From positions 4,464,001 through 4,528,000 of the forward strand of contig NZ_CP045096.1 of assembly GCF_009184865.1 (NCBI RefSeq): a DNA stretch of 64,000 nucleotides, given 5' to 3'. Shown here one piece after another: positions 16,766-23,542 of the stretch; the first letter of the stretch is position 1; every line of letters starts with the position of its first letter. Made by a program: the position numbers and the translations under genes. The DNA is from Streptomyces phaeolivaceus. Its GTDB lineage: Bacteria > Actinomycetota > Actinomycetes > Streptomycetales > Streptomycetaceae. Under the pieces are notes generated by a model that saw only the letters and a list, made by a program, of their open reading frames with translations, ran no database searches and had not been told where the DNA came from.

Positions 16766-17046
16766 CCGTGGACAGCCGCGAGAACACCCCCAGGAGCCCG
16801 GCCCCGCCCCACATCGAGAAACGCTGGCTCGACACCGGATCAGGCCCCGGCCACACCGTGCGGGTGGAGGTGTACGGCTGCGTCGACGAGGACCCCGAGA
16901 CGGCATACCGACGCATCCTGGACCACGGAATGAACTGCCCGACATGCCGGACCCTGGACGAGGACGGCCACGCGAACGGCAACTGCGACACCGCCCGACG
17001 CCTCAACCTCGCCTGGGGAATGGCACGGCGCCGCCAGACCGCTTGA
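16762..17046 (+). CDS. hypothetical protein with CPTC motif (94 aa)
   Basis: This 94-residue soluble protein starts at the ATGA overlap with the preceding small gene. It carries RVEVYGCVDEDPETAYRRIL, the Cys pair in GMNCPTCRTLDEDG, and a further Cys in GNCDTARRLNLAWG, enough for a small metal or redox site. No known domain is recognised. It is convergent with the GntR winged-helix gene 21 nt away and looks like part of the same small-gene cassette. Confidence 0.65.
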   Translation: MTVDSRENTPRSPAPPHIEKRWLDTGSGPGHTVRVEVYGCVDEDPETAYRRILDHGMNCPTCRTLDEDGHANGNCDTARRLNLAWGMARRRQTA

Positions 17047-17067
17047 ACCAACGCCTGAGCGCTTCGC

Positions 17068-17328
17068 TCAGTCCGTCTCCGCGACGGAGTCGGCCGCCGG
17101 TGGGTTCCGCGCGACGAAGGAGCCGAGGCCGGGTTCGGTGTAGGTGAGGCCTTCCTTGCGAAGGTTGATGAGCACCTTTTGCGCGGTGGCCGTCGCGATC
17201 CCGAACTCGGCGATGATCTGCTGGACGGAAGGCACTCGGGTGCGCGGCGGATAGGTACCGTCCGCGATCCGCTCACGGATAACCTCGGCTACCTGCCGCC
17301 AACGTGGGATGTCTGGCACGAACTGCAT
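17068..17328 (-). CDS. GntR-family winged-helix protein (DNA-binding domain only)
   Basis: This 86-residue protein is essentially one GntR winged helix: IPRWRQVAEVIRERIADGTY, RVPSVQQIIAEFGIATATAQ, and the wing LRKEGLTYTEPGLGSFVARN. No effector domain follows; about 15 residues remain. I prefer the ATG at 17328 (MQFVPDIP) with GGTGGGG upstream over the ATG at 17358. It is divergent from 17491, and a perfect palindrome lies between them, so autoregulation is likely. The UTRA-only gene at 15950 may be its detached effector domain. Confidence 0.85.
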   Translation of the reverse strand: MQFVPDIPRWRQVAEVIRERIADGTYPPRTRVPSVQQIIAEFGIATATAQKVLINLRKEGLTYTEPGLGSFVARNPPAADSVAETD

Positions 17329-17377
17329 CACTACCCCACCATGCCGAACCGAGGACACCAGTGCGATCCCTGATAGG

Positions 17378-17393
17378 CCCTAGTACACTAGGG
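17378..17393. promoter_or_regulatory. palindrome CCCTAGT-AC-ACTAGGG
   Basis: A perfect 16-bp inverted repeat lies 50 nt from the GntR start and about 100 nt from the divergent small gene. It is followed by a second TCTACTACAGCTACAG-type imperfect symmetry at about 17394-17409. The position suits an autoregulatory operator of the GntR protein. Confidence 0.5.
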
Positions 17394-17490
17394 TCTACTA
17401 CAGCTACAGTGGGCACGCAGAAACCCCCGCGACGGGAGCAAGCCGTCCGGGGGCGCGGCCACCAGCCGAACCAGATCGGAGCTGATGACA

Positions 17491-17769
17491 ATGACCGACC
17501 TTATCGGTCGTCTCCTCGCGTGGATGAGCCTCGCGCTCAACCCCACCGGCGTACACCGTCGCGTCGCACCCCCCTACACACCCCCGTCCGCTCCTCCCGT
17601 ACGCATCCCTCCGCCCCCAACCTCAACCCCCAACTCCCGACTCCCCGTGCACCGCAGCCCCTACGGTGTTCACGGCCTCCTCGACGGCACCGCCACCGTC
17701 GCCGTACGCCCGTACGTCATCGCCGTACCCGGTTCGCACTGGGCGCAAGAGATGGAAGTGGCGGCCTGA
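17491..17769 (+). CDS. hypothetical protein with N-terminal hydrophobic helix (92 aa)
   Basis: This protein begins MTDLIGRLLAWMSLALNPTG, a hydrophobic or amphipathic segment, followed by a Pro-rich stretch and a conserved-looking end with LDGTATVAVRPYVIAV and WAQEMEVAA. GGAG lies 9 nt before ATG 17491; the ATG at 17485 is too close. It overlaps the next gene by one base (TGATG), so the two are coupled. I recall this pair as common in Streptomyces beside small regulators. Function unknown. Confidence 0.65.
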   Translation: MTDLIGRLLAWMSLALNPTGVHRRVAPPYTPPSAPPVRIPPPPTSTPNSRLPVHRSPYGVHGLLDGTATVAVRPYVIAVPGSHWAQEMEVAA

Positions 17770-18059
17770 TGGCGGCGGCGGAGGAAGGGGAGCTGCGTTT
17801 GTTGCCGTGGACGGGGGCGGGAGGCAAGCCCTGCTATCTCGTCACCGACGAGCGGGGCGGACTGGTCTCACGGCTCGCCGACACCACCGAGTCCATCCAG
17901 CTGGGCATGGGGACGGAACTTCTCAACCACGCCCGCGAATTACTGCCGAACACTCCGCATGGGGAACTCCGCTTCATCGCCGAGCGGTTGGCCGATGCGC
18001 TCGGTGACGCGCTTCGGGTGGCCGAGAGCCGTGGGCGGCGGTTGGGGCGGCTGAACTGA
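17769..18059 (+). CDS. conserved hypothetical protein (96 aa)
   Basis: This 96-residue protein contains LRLLPWTGAGGKPCYLVTDE, GGLVSRLADTTESIQLGMG and an Ala/Leu/Arg-rich C-terminal helix. The start is fused to the preceding stop as TGATG. It has a single Cys and no membrane segment. The pattern is familiar from Streptomyces genomes as the partner of the preceding small gene, but no function is known. Confidence 0.7.
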   Translation: MAAAEEGELRLLPWTGAGGKPCYLVTDERGGLVSRLADTTESIQLGMGTELLNHARELLPNTPHGELRFIAERLADALGDALRVAESRGRRLGRLN

Positions 18060-18137
18060 GGCAAGGGGTGAGGGGTGAGGGGTGGCGGGAGTTGAGGACC
18101 GTCGCCCCGCGTCCGTCGCTGCTGTTATAACCGGGCC

Positions 18138-18500
18138 ATGATCTACCACGTCGTGTCCCTCGATGCCTGGAGCGCTCGCCCCGAGCAGCCGTACGCCCCC
18201 GTGTCGCTGTCGGAGGACGGGTTCGTGCACTGTTCTCCCGATGAGGCGACGACGCTGGCCGTCGTCAACGCCTTCTACCGGGACGCGCCGAAGCCGTTGC
18301 ATGTGCTGGTGCTGGACGAGGAACGGCTGGACGCCAGGGTGGAGTTCGAGGCGGCCGACCCCGTACCGCCGCCGGGGGTCGGGGTGGAGGTGCTGTTCCC
18401 CCATGTGTTCGGGCCGCTCAACCGTGATGCCGTCGTGCGGGTCCTGGAGATCCGGTGGGACGAGGAGGGCCGCGCGGCGGGGCTGACCGCGACGAGCTAG
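18138..18500 (+). CDS. DUF952 family protein
   Basis: This 120-residue protein has the DUF952 signature: IYHVVSLDAWSA, a DGFVHCSPDEATTLAVVNAF core, LHVLVLDEERLDARVEFE and FPHVFGPLNRDAVVRVLEI. The family resembles glutathione S-transferase-like or ADP-ribosyl-type small folds but has no firmly known activity. It is probably monocistronic, with a plausible start and normal length. Confidence 0.88.
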   Translation: MIYHVVSLDAWSARPEQPYAPVSLSEDGFVHCSPDEATTLAVVNAFYRDAPKPLHVLVLDEERLDARVEFEAADPVPPPGVGVEVLFPHVFGPLNRDAVVRVLEIRWDEEGRAAGLTATS

Positions 18501-18511
18501 AGCGGTCTGCG

Positions 18512-18616
18512 TGGTTCATATGACGGCCCACATTTCGACCCACACGACGGCCCACACGACGGTTCACATGACGGCCCACACGACGGCCCACATGACGGTT
18601 CACATGACGGTTCACA
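18512..18616. repeat. 12-nt tandem array (ACATGACGGCCC-like)
   Basis: About eight degenerate copies of a 12-nt unit built from ACGACGGCCCAC and ACATGACGGTTC fill the gap between the DUF952 gene and the convergent membrane-protein gene, reaching its stop codon. Frames through it give His/Thr or Arg/Val/Gly runs that are not genes. Confidence 0.85.
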
Positions 18617-18929
18617 TCACCAGGAACGCGAGCGTCCAGTACGCCGCCGTGATCGCGACGCCCAGGCGGATCCTTCGGCGGCGGGACCAGGCCTGGACCT
18701 GGGGGCTCTTGTTCCAGCCGTAGACGCCGGCGCCCCAGATCACGGTCATCACGAAACCGATCGGGGTCTGGGTCCAGAACCAGGCCATCACGCCGACGAT
18801 GGACCCGCCGACGACATGCCCGATCACATGCTCGGCGATGCGGTCCTTCTCGTACTTCCGGGGCGCCGCCGCCTCTCCCGATGCCGACTCGCCACCCTCC
18901 TCCTCCGTCTGCCCGTCGTGCCGGTCCAT
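18612..18929 (-). CDS. small two-helix membrane protein (105 aa)
   Basis: This protein has an acidic N-terminal third (QTEEEGGESASGE), then EHVIGHVVGGSIVGVMAWF and a membrane helix running into GFVMTVIWGAGVYGWNKSP, a basic loop SRRRRIRLGV and a second hydrophobic helix to the end. The start at MDRHDGQTEE has GGGAGG upstream. The architecture is like actinobacterial 2TM-domain proteins. Function unknown. Confidence 0.7.
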   Translation of the reverse strand: MDRHDGQTEEEGGESASGEAAAPRKYEKDRIAEHVIGHVVGGSIVGVMAWFWTQTPIGFVMTVIWGAGVYGWNKSPQVQAWSRRRRIRLGVAITAAYWTLAFLVM

Positions 18930-19121
18930 GCGCCTCCCTCGCGCCGAGAGCTGGGGGTGCAACCCTCCCGATGCTCCCCGTGTCCGGGTGGACACGAACG
19001 GTGAGCGAGGTGGCGCACGGGAGCGCAAGCACGGAGCCCCGGCCCGCCGGGCGCCGGTTCCGCGGCCCCGCCTGCCTCCGATCCGCGCCCGTGCGCACAT
19101 GCCGACGTCACCGGAAACGCC

Positions 19122-19190
19122 CAGCGGCAAGCGGCAAGCGGCAAGCGACTAGCGGCAAGCGACTAGCGACTAGCGACTAGCGACTAGCGG
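19122..19190. repeat. 7-nt tandem array overlapping a stop codon
   Basis: Three AGCGGCA-type units and then alternating AGCGACT units run through the TAG stop of the small Gly-rich protein on the minus strand. The stop itself lies inside the repeat, so expansion would not alter the protein. Confidence 0.85.
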
Positions 19191-19441
19191 CAGATGAAGG
19201 TCTCCCCCGCCGAGTTCGTCACCTCTTCGCCGACGTCGTAGCAGACATCCCCCTGTTCGGGATCGCTGTCGGAGTCGGAGGCGCAGGACGATCCGATCCC
19301 CGCGATGACGGCGATGAAGACGACGGCGCATCCCAGCTGCCCCAGACAGCCGCCGATCTTTCCACCGAGACCCGAACCGCTGCCGACACCACCGCTTCCA
19401 CCGCCGCTGCCGGCGCCGTGAGTGGGCATACCTGAAGCCAT
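19184..19441 (-). CDS. small Gly-rich membrane protein (85 aa)
   Basis: The protein starts MASGMPTHGAGSGGGSGG with GGGGAA upstream. A Gly/Ser-rich segment is followed by GGCLGQLGCAVVFIAVIAGI (one membrane helix with two Cys), an acidic SDSDSDPEQGD loop, and a C-terminus with CYDVGEEVTNSAGETFICR containing two more Cys that could pair outside the membrane. Function unknown. Confidence 0.6.
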   Translation of the reverse strand: MASGMPTHGAGSGGGSGGVGSGSGLGGKIGGCLGQLGCAVVFIAVIAGIGSSCASDSDSDPEQGDVCYDVGEEVTNSAGETFICR

Positions 19442-19804
19442 GGCTTCCCCCGTTCGCCATTTGCCCCTATTCGCAAGACAGTTCCTATTAGATGGCGATG
19501 AGGCGACGGAGCATCCCCTGCGGACGTCGGCGAGTTCCGCCCGGTGCGTCCCCATGGAAACAAGGGGAAGCGAGAGGGGCATGGGCCGGCAGGGGCGCCG
19601 CCCGGTGGCTGTCCGTGGCCCCCTCCCCGGATGCAGGCGTCCGCAGGGCACCAGAAAGCGTCAACAGGCCACCCCTGTTCGGCCCATCCGGTCCCGAAGG
19701 GTGCGTTTCCGGACGTTCTTCGAGGTGGTCAGGGGGAGGTGGTCAGGGGGAGAGGAGCAGCGGGAGGGGGACGCCGACGGTTCCGACCCGTCCGCTCCGT
19801 ACAC
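19442..19804. other. 363-nt gap without a recognisable gene
   Basis: The region holds the likely promoter of the minus-strand small membrane protein at its left end. A direct repeat of GGTGGTCAGGGGGAG near 19727-19752 is the only structure seen. Confidence 0.5.
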
Positions 19805-22800
19805 CTACACCTCATCCGCACGCTCCAGCGCCTCCGCCAGCACCTCCGCCAGGTGCGCCCCTCGCCTCCCCGCCAGCTGCTCCAGCTGGGTCCGGCAGGA
19901 GAAGCCGTCCGCCAGGACCAGCGTGTCGGCGGTCGCGGCCCTTACCGCCGGGAGGAGTTGGTCCTCGGCGCAGGCCACGGAGACGTCGTAGTGGCCCTTC
20001 TCGAAGCCGAAGTTGCCGGCGAGACCGCAGCAGCCGCCGCTGAGTTCGCCGGTGAGGCCGGCGGCGGTGCGCAGGCGGCGGTCGGGGGCGTCGCCCAGTA
20101 CCGCGTGCTGGTGGCAGTGGGTCTGGCCGACCACCGGGCGGTCGACGGCGGGCGGGGTCCAGTGCGGGGCATGGCGTTCGAGCGCCTCCGCGAAGGTGAG
20201 GACCGAGGCGGCGAGTCTGTGGGCCCGGGGATCGTCGGGGAGCAGTTCGGGGAGGTCGGTGCGGAGCGTCGCCGCGCAGCTCGGTTCGAGGACGACGACG
20301 GGGAGGGCTGGTGGCGCAAGGTCCGGGAACTCGTCCAGCAGCCGCTGTGACGGCGGGGCCAGGAACACGTCCAGCAGGTCGAGCGTGCGGCGCAGCACCG
20401 CGCGGGCCCGGTCGAGCTGGCCCGTCGAGATGTACGTCAGTCCGCAGCAGACCCGGCCCCGCCGCAGCCCGAACTGGGCCAGGCCGAGCCTGAGTCGGGT
20501 GTGCGAGACCTCCTCGCCCGCCGCAGCCCGCCGTGCCCAGGCCGGCTTCCGCTTCATCCACAGCGTCGGCGCCACGATCACCCGGAGCCCGGCCGCCTCC
20601 AGCACCTTCAGCGCCGCCTGCCCCACGGACGGCGAGAGGTGTTCGGTGAAGGTGTCCGTCCACAGCAGCACGGTCCTGGGCGCCTCATGAGCCCTGGCCC
20701 CGTCCCCCTCGCCGTCCCCCTCGCCGTTCCCCTCGCCGTTCCCCTCGCCGTTCCCCTCGCCGTTCCCCTCGCCGTTCCCCTCGCCATCCTCATCGCCGTC
20801 CTCCCAGTCCCCACCGGCCTCGAAGTCCACGTCGGCGCCCATCTCGGCGAGCGCGTCCGCCAGTTCGGCCGGGCTGAGGGGACGGCCGCCGCCCTCACCC
20901 CTCCTCCGCCGCCGCCCCCAGAAGCCCCGACCGGCGCCCGGCACCCCACCGAACGGCCCCGGCGGCGCCCCACCGAACGGCCCTTCGACACCCCCTTCCT
21001 CCCCCGCCGCCAACCCCGCCGCCAACCCCTCGGCCTCCTCCTCCGCCTCCTCCGCCTCCTCCCGCCGCGTCTCCTCCCTGACCATCCCCGCGTACCACCG
21101 CCCGAACGGCACCCTCGCCAGCCGAGGCAGCTCCCGCTCCCCCGCGATCCCGCCCAGCCGCTTGGCGAGCGCGGCCAAGGGGCGTACTCCGGCGAGGAGG
21201 TTGACGAGGCCCGCCGTGCGCGTACGGGCGACCAGGCCGAGCCACACCGGCAGCCGGCCCATCGCGTAGTGGGCGGCGGGGCGGCGGCGCCCCGCGTAGT
21301 GGTGGTGGAGGAACTCCGCCTTGTACGTGGCCATGTCGACGCCGACCGGGCAGTCGGAGCGGCAGCCCTTGCAGGACAGGCAGAGGTCGAGCGCGTCCCG
21401 TACCTCCGAGGAGCGCCAGCCGTCGGTGACCACCTCGCCGGCCAGCATCTCGTGCAGGAGGCGGGCCCGGCCCCGGGTGGAGTGCTCCTCCTCCCCGGTG
21501 GCGCGGAAAGAGGGGCACATGACCGCTCCGGACGCCGGACTCACCTCGGTCGTACGGCACTTGGCGACGCCCACACAGCGCCGTACCGCCGCCGAGAAGT
21601 CACCGCCGTCGTCCGGGTACGCGAACTCCACCGGCACGGGCGTACGCGGGAGGACCGCGAAGCGGAGGTTCGAGTCCAAGGGGGCGGGGCGGACGAGCAT
21701 GCCGGGGTTGAGGAGGTCGTCGGGGTCCCAGACACCCTTCACCTGTTCGAACAGCCGGACCATCTCGGTGCCGTACATGGTCGGCAGGAGTTCGGCGCGG
21801 GCCTGGCCGTCACCGTGTTCGCCGGAGAGGGAGCCGCCGTGCGCGGTGACCAGCTCGGCCAGTTCCTCGGAGAAGCGGCGGAAGCGGGCGATGCCCGGCG
21901 GTGTCAGCAGGTCGAAGTCGATACGGACGTGGACGCAGCCGTCACCGAAGTGGCCGTAGGGCGTGCCGCGCAGGTCGTGGGCGCGGAGCAGAGTGCGGAA
22001 GTCCCTTAGGTACGGGCCGAGTCGGGCCGGTGGTACCGCGCAGTCCTCCCAGCCGGGCCAGGCCTCGCTGCCGTCCGGCATCCGGGTCGCCGTACCGCTC
22101 GCGTCCTCCCGGACGCGCCACAGCGCGCGCCGGCCGGCGGCGTCCGTCACCACCAGGGAGTCCATGAGCGTGCCGTCGGCGCCGGCCGCGCGGACGAGCG
22201 CGCCGGCGTGCGCCCGTGCCTCGGCGGGTGTGCCGCCGCCCGTCTCCACGAACAGCCAGGCCCCGCCCACCGGGAGGCCGGTCGTCCCCGGCGGGACGAG
22301 ATCGGCCGCCATGCCCTCCACCGTCAGCGGGCCGTGCGGCAGCAGACCGGGGGCCGCCTCCGCCGCCGCGCTCTCGTCGGCGTACGCCAGCACGGCGAGG
22401 GCACGCGCGCGTGGGGCCTCGACGAGGCGTACGACCGCTTCCGTGAGCACCCCGAGCGTGCCCTCGGAGCCGCAGAAGGAGCGGGCGACGTCGGCGCCCT
22501 TCTCGGGGAGCAGCGCGTCCAGGGCGTATCCGGAGATACGGCGGGGGAGGTCGGGGAAGCCGGTGCGCAGCCGGGCCAACTCGCGCTCCACCAGCGGACG
22601 GAGGCCGTCCGGTGCCCCCGCCCAGTCCTGTCCGAGCCGGCGTACGCCCCCTCTGCCCCCGATCACCGACAGCTCGCGCACACTGTCGGCCGTCGTGCCC
22701 CAGGCGACCGAGTGGGAGCCGCAGGAGTTGTTGCCGATCATGCCGCCGAGGGTGCAGCGGCTGTGGGTGGACGGGTCGGGGCCGAAGCGGAGGCCGTGCG

Positions 22801-23260
22801 GGGCGGCGGCCTCCTGGAGGCGGTCCAGGACGAGGCCGGGCTGCACGACCGCCGTCCGCGCGCCGGGGTCGAGGGAGAGCAGCCGGTTCATGTGCCGGGT
22901 GAAGTCCAGGACCACGCCCGTGCCCGTGGCCTGCCCGGCGATCGACGTGCCGCCGCCGCGCGCGACGACCGGGACGCCGTGCTCCCGGCAGACGGACAGG
23001 ACGGCCGCCACGTCGTCCGCGTCCCGGGGCGCGACCACGCCCAGGGGCACGCGCCGGTAGTTGGACGCGTCCATCGTCGTCAGCGCGCGTGCGGTCGCAC
23101 CGAAGGAGACCTCGCCGCGCACGCCCGCCGACCGCAGCGCCGCCGCCAGCGCGCCCCGCAGCTCCGCCGAACCCGCCGAACCCGTCGAACCCACCGAACC
23201 CACCGAACCCACCGAACCCGTCGAACCCACCGAACCCACCGAACCCCCGAATTCCGTCAT
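19805..23260 (-). CDS. FAD-linked oxidase / Fe-S oxidoreductase fusion (GlcD-GlpC type)
   Basis: This 1151-residue protein fuses a D-2-hydroxyacid dehydrogenase-like flavoprotein to an iron-sulfur module. The FAD_binding_4 domain shows VPVVARGGGTSIAGQATGTG and CTLGGMIGNNSCGSHS. A FAD-oxidase C domain follows with GHFGDGCVHVRIDFDL and LSGEHGDGQARAEL. The Fe-S part has CLSCKGCRSDCPVGVD, and the C-terminal half has cysteine-rich CCG-type motifs (VCCGLTYISTGQL, GGCCGLAGNFGFEKGH). It probably oxidises a 2-hydroxyacid and passes electrons to the respiratory chain. Two low-complexity tandem stretches, near the N-terminus and between Fe-S domains, look inserted. Substrate unknown. Confidence 0.92.
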   Translation of the reverse strand: MTEFGGSVGSVGSTGSVGSVGSVGSTGSAGSAELRGALAAALRSAGVRGEVSFGATARALTTMDASNYRRVPLGVVAPRDADDVAAVLSVCREHGVPVVARGGGTSIAGQATGTGVVLDFTRHMNRLLSLDPGARTAVVQPGLVLDRLQEAAAPHGLRFGPDPSTHSRCTLGGMIGNNSCGSHSVAWGTTADSVRELSVIGGRGGVRRLGQDWAGAPDGLRPLVERELARLRTGFPDLPRRISGYALDALLPEKGADVARSFCGSEGTLGVLTEAVVRLVEAPRARALAVLAYADESAAAEAAPGLLPHGPLTVEGMAADLVPPGTTGLPVGGAWLFVETGGGTPAEARAHAGALVRAAGADGTLMDSLVVTDAAGRRALWRVREDASGTATRMPDGSEAWPGWEDCAVPPARLGPYLRDFRTLLRAHDLRGTPYGHFGDGCVHVRIDFDLLTPPGIARFRRFSEELAELVTAHGGSLSGEHGDGQARAELLPTMYGTEMVRLFEQVKGVWDPDDLLNPGMLVRPAPLDSNLRFAVLPRTPVPVEFAYPDDGGDFSAAVRRCVGVAKCRTTEVSPASGAVMCPSFRATGEEEHSTRGRARLLHEMLAGEVVTDGWRSSEVRDALDLCLSCKGCRSDCPVGVDMATYKAEFLHHHYAGRRRPAAHYAMGRLPVWLGLVARTRTAGLVNLLAGVRPLAALAKRLGGIAGERELPRLARVPFGRWYAGMVREETRREEAEEAEEEAEGLAAGLAAGEEGGVEGPFGGAPPGPFGGVPGAGRGFWGRRRRRGEGGGRPLSPAELADALAEMGADVDFEAGGDWEDGDEDGEGNGEGNGEGNGEGNGEGNGEGDGEGDGARAHEAPRTVLLWTDTFTEHLSPSVGQAALKVLEAAGLRVIVAPTLWMKRKPAWARRAAAGEEVSHTRLRLGLAQFGLRRGRVCCGLTYISTGQLDRARAVLRRTLDLLDVFLAPPSQRLLDEFPDLAPPALPVVVLEPSCAATLRTDLPELLPDDPRAHRLAASVLTFAEALERHAPHWTPPAVDRPVVGQTHCHQHAVLGDAPDRRLRTAAGLTGELSGGCCGLAGNFGFEKGHYDVSVACAEDQLLPAVRAATADTLVLADGFSCRTQLEQLAGRRGAHLAEVLAEALERADEV
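20701..20790. repeat. 12-nt in-frame repeat inside the Fe-S oxidoreductase gene
   Basis: About seven copies of GTTCCCCTCGCC or GTCCCCCTCGCC encode repeated Gly-Glu-Gly-Asn (or Asp) on the minus strand, in a linker between the iron-sulfur motif and the CCG domains. The unit is a multiple of three, so length variation stays in frame. Confidence 0.9.
23167..23248. repeat. 9-nt in-frame repeat at the 5' end of the Fe-S oxidoreductase gene
   Basis: Roughly nine copies of CGAACCCAC or CGAACCCGT encode Gly-Ser-Val/Thr repeats directly after the initiator MTEFGG and before the folded domain. Confidence 0.9.
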
Positions 23261-23471
23261 GCGTCCCAGGATGCACCCGACCACTGACAGTGACCTTCCA
23301 GTGACGGAACGAGCGCCGTGACTCCGGCGGACAGGCGGCGCGCCGCTCACCGGGCACGTTGGCTTGATTCCGGAGAGCCAACCTGAAACCGGCCAACCCC
23401 CGTCGCGAACTCCCATATAGTGACGCCCAATTGAGCACAGATTGAGCACCAGACGTCGCTTCTCGTTCAGG

Positions 23472-23532
23472 GACCGACCGAGTTACCAACTCCAGGAACC
23501 GACTGAGTTACCGAGTTCAGAACCGACCGAGG
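23472..23532. promoter_or_regulatory. direct repeats upstream of the conservon
   Basis: Three related blocks precede cvnA: GACCGACCGAGTTACC (23472-23487), GAACCGACTGAGTTACC (23496-23512) and GAACCGACCGAGG (23520-23532), spaced 24 bp apart. They end about 10 nt before the ATG and also supply the Shine-Dalgarno-like GAGGA. They could be regulator sites or an expanding repeat. A second pair, TTGAGCAC, occurs nearby at about 23431-23450. Confidence 0.4.
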
Positions 23533-23542
23533 ACACCAGCCG

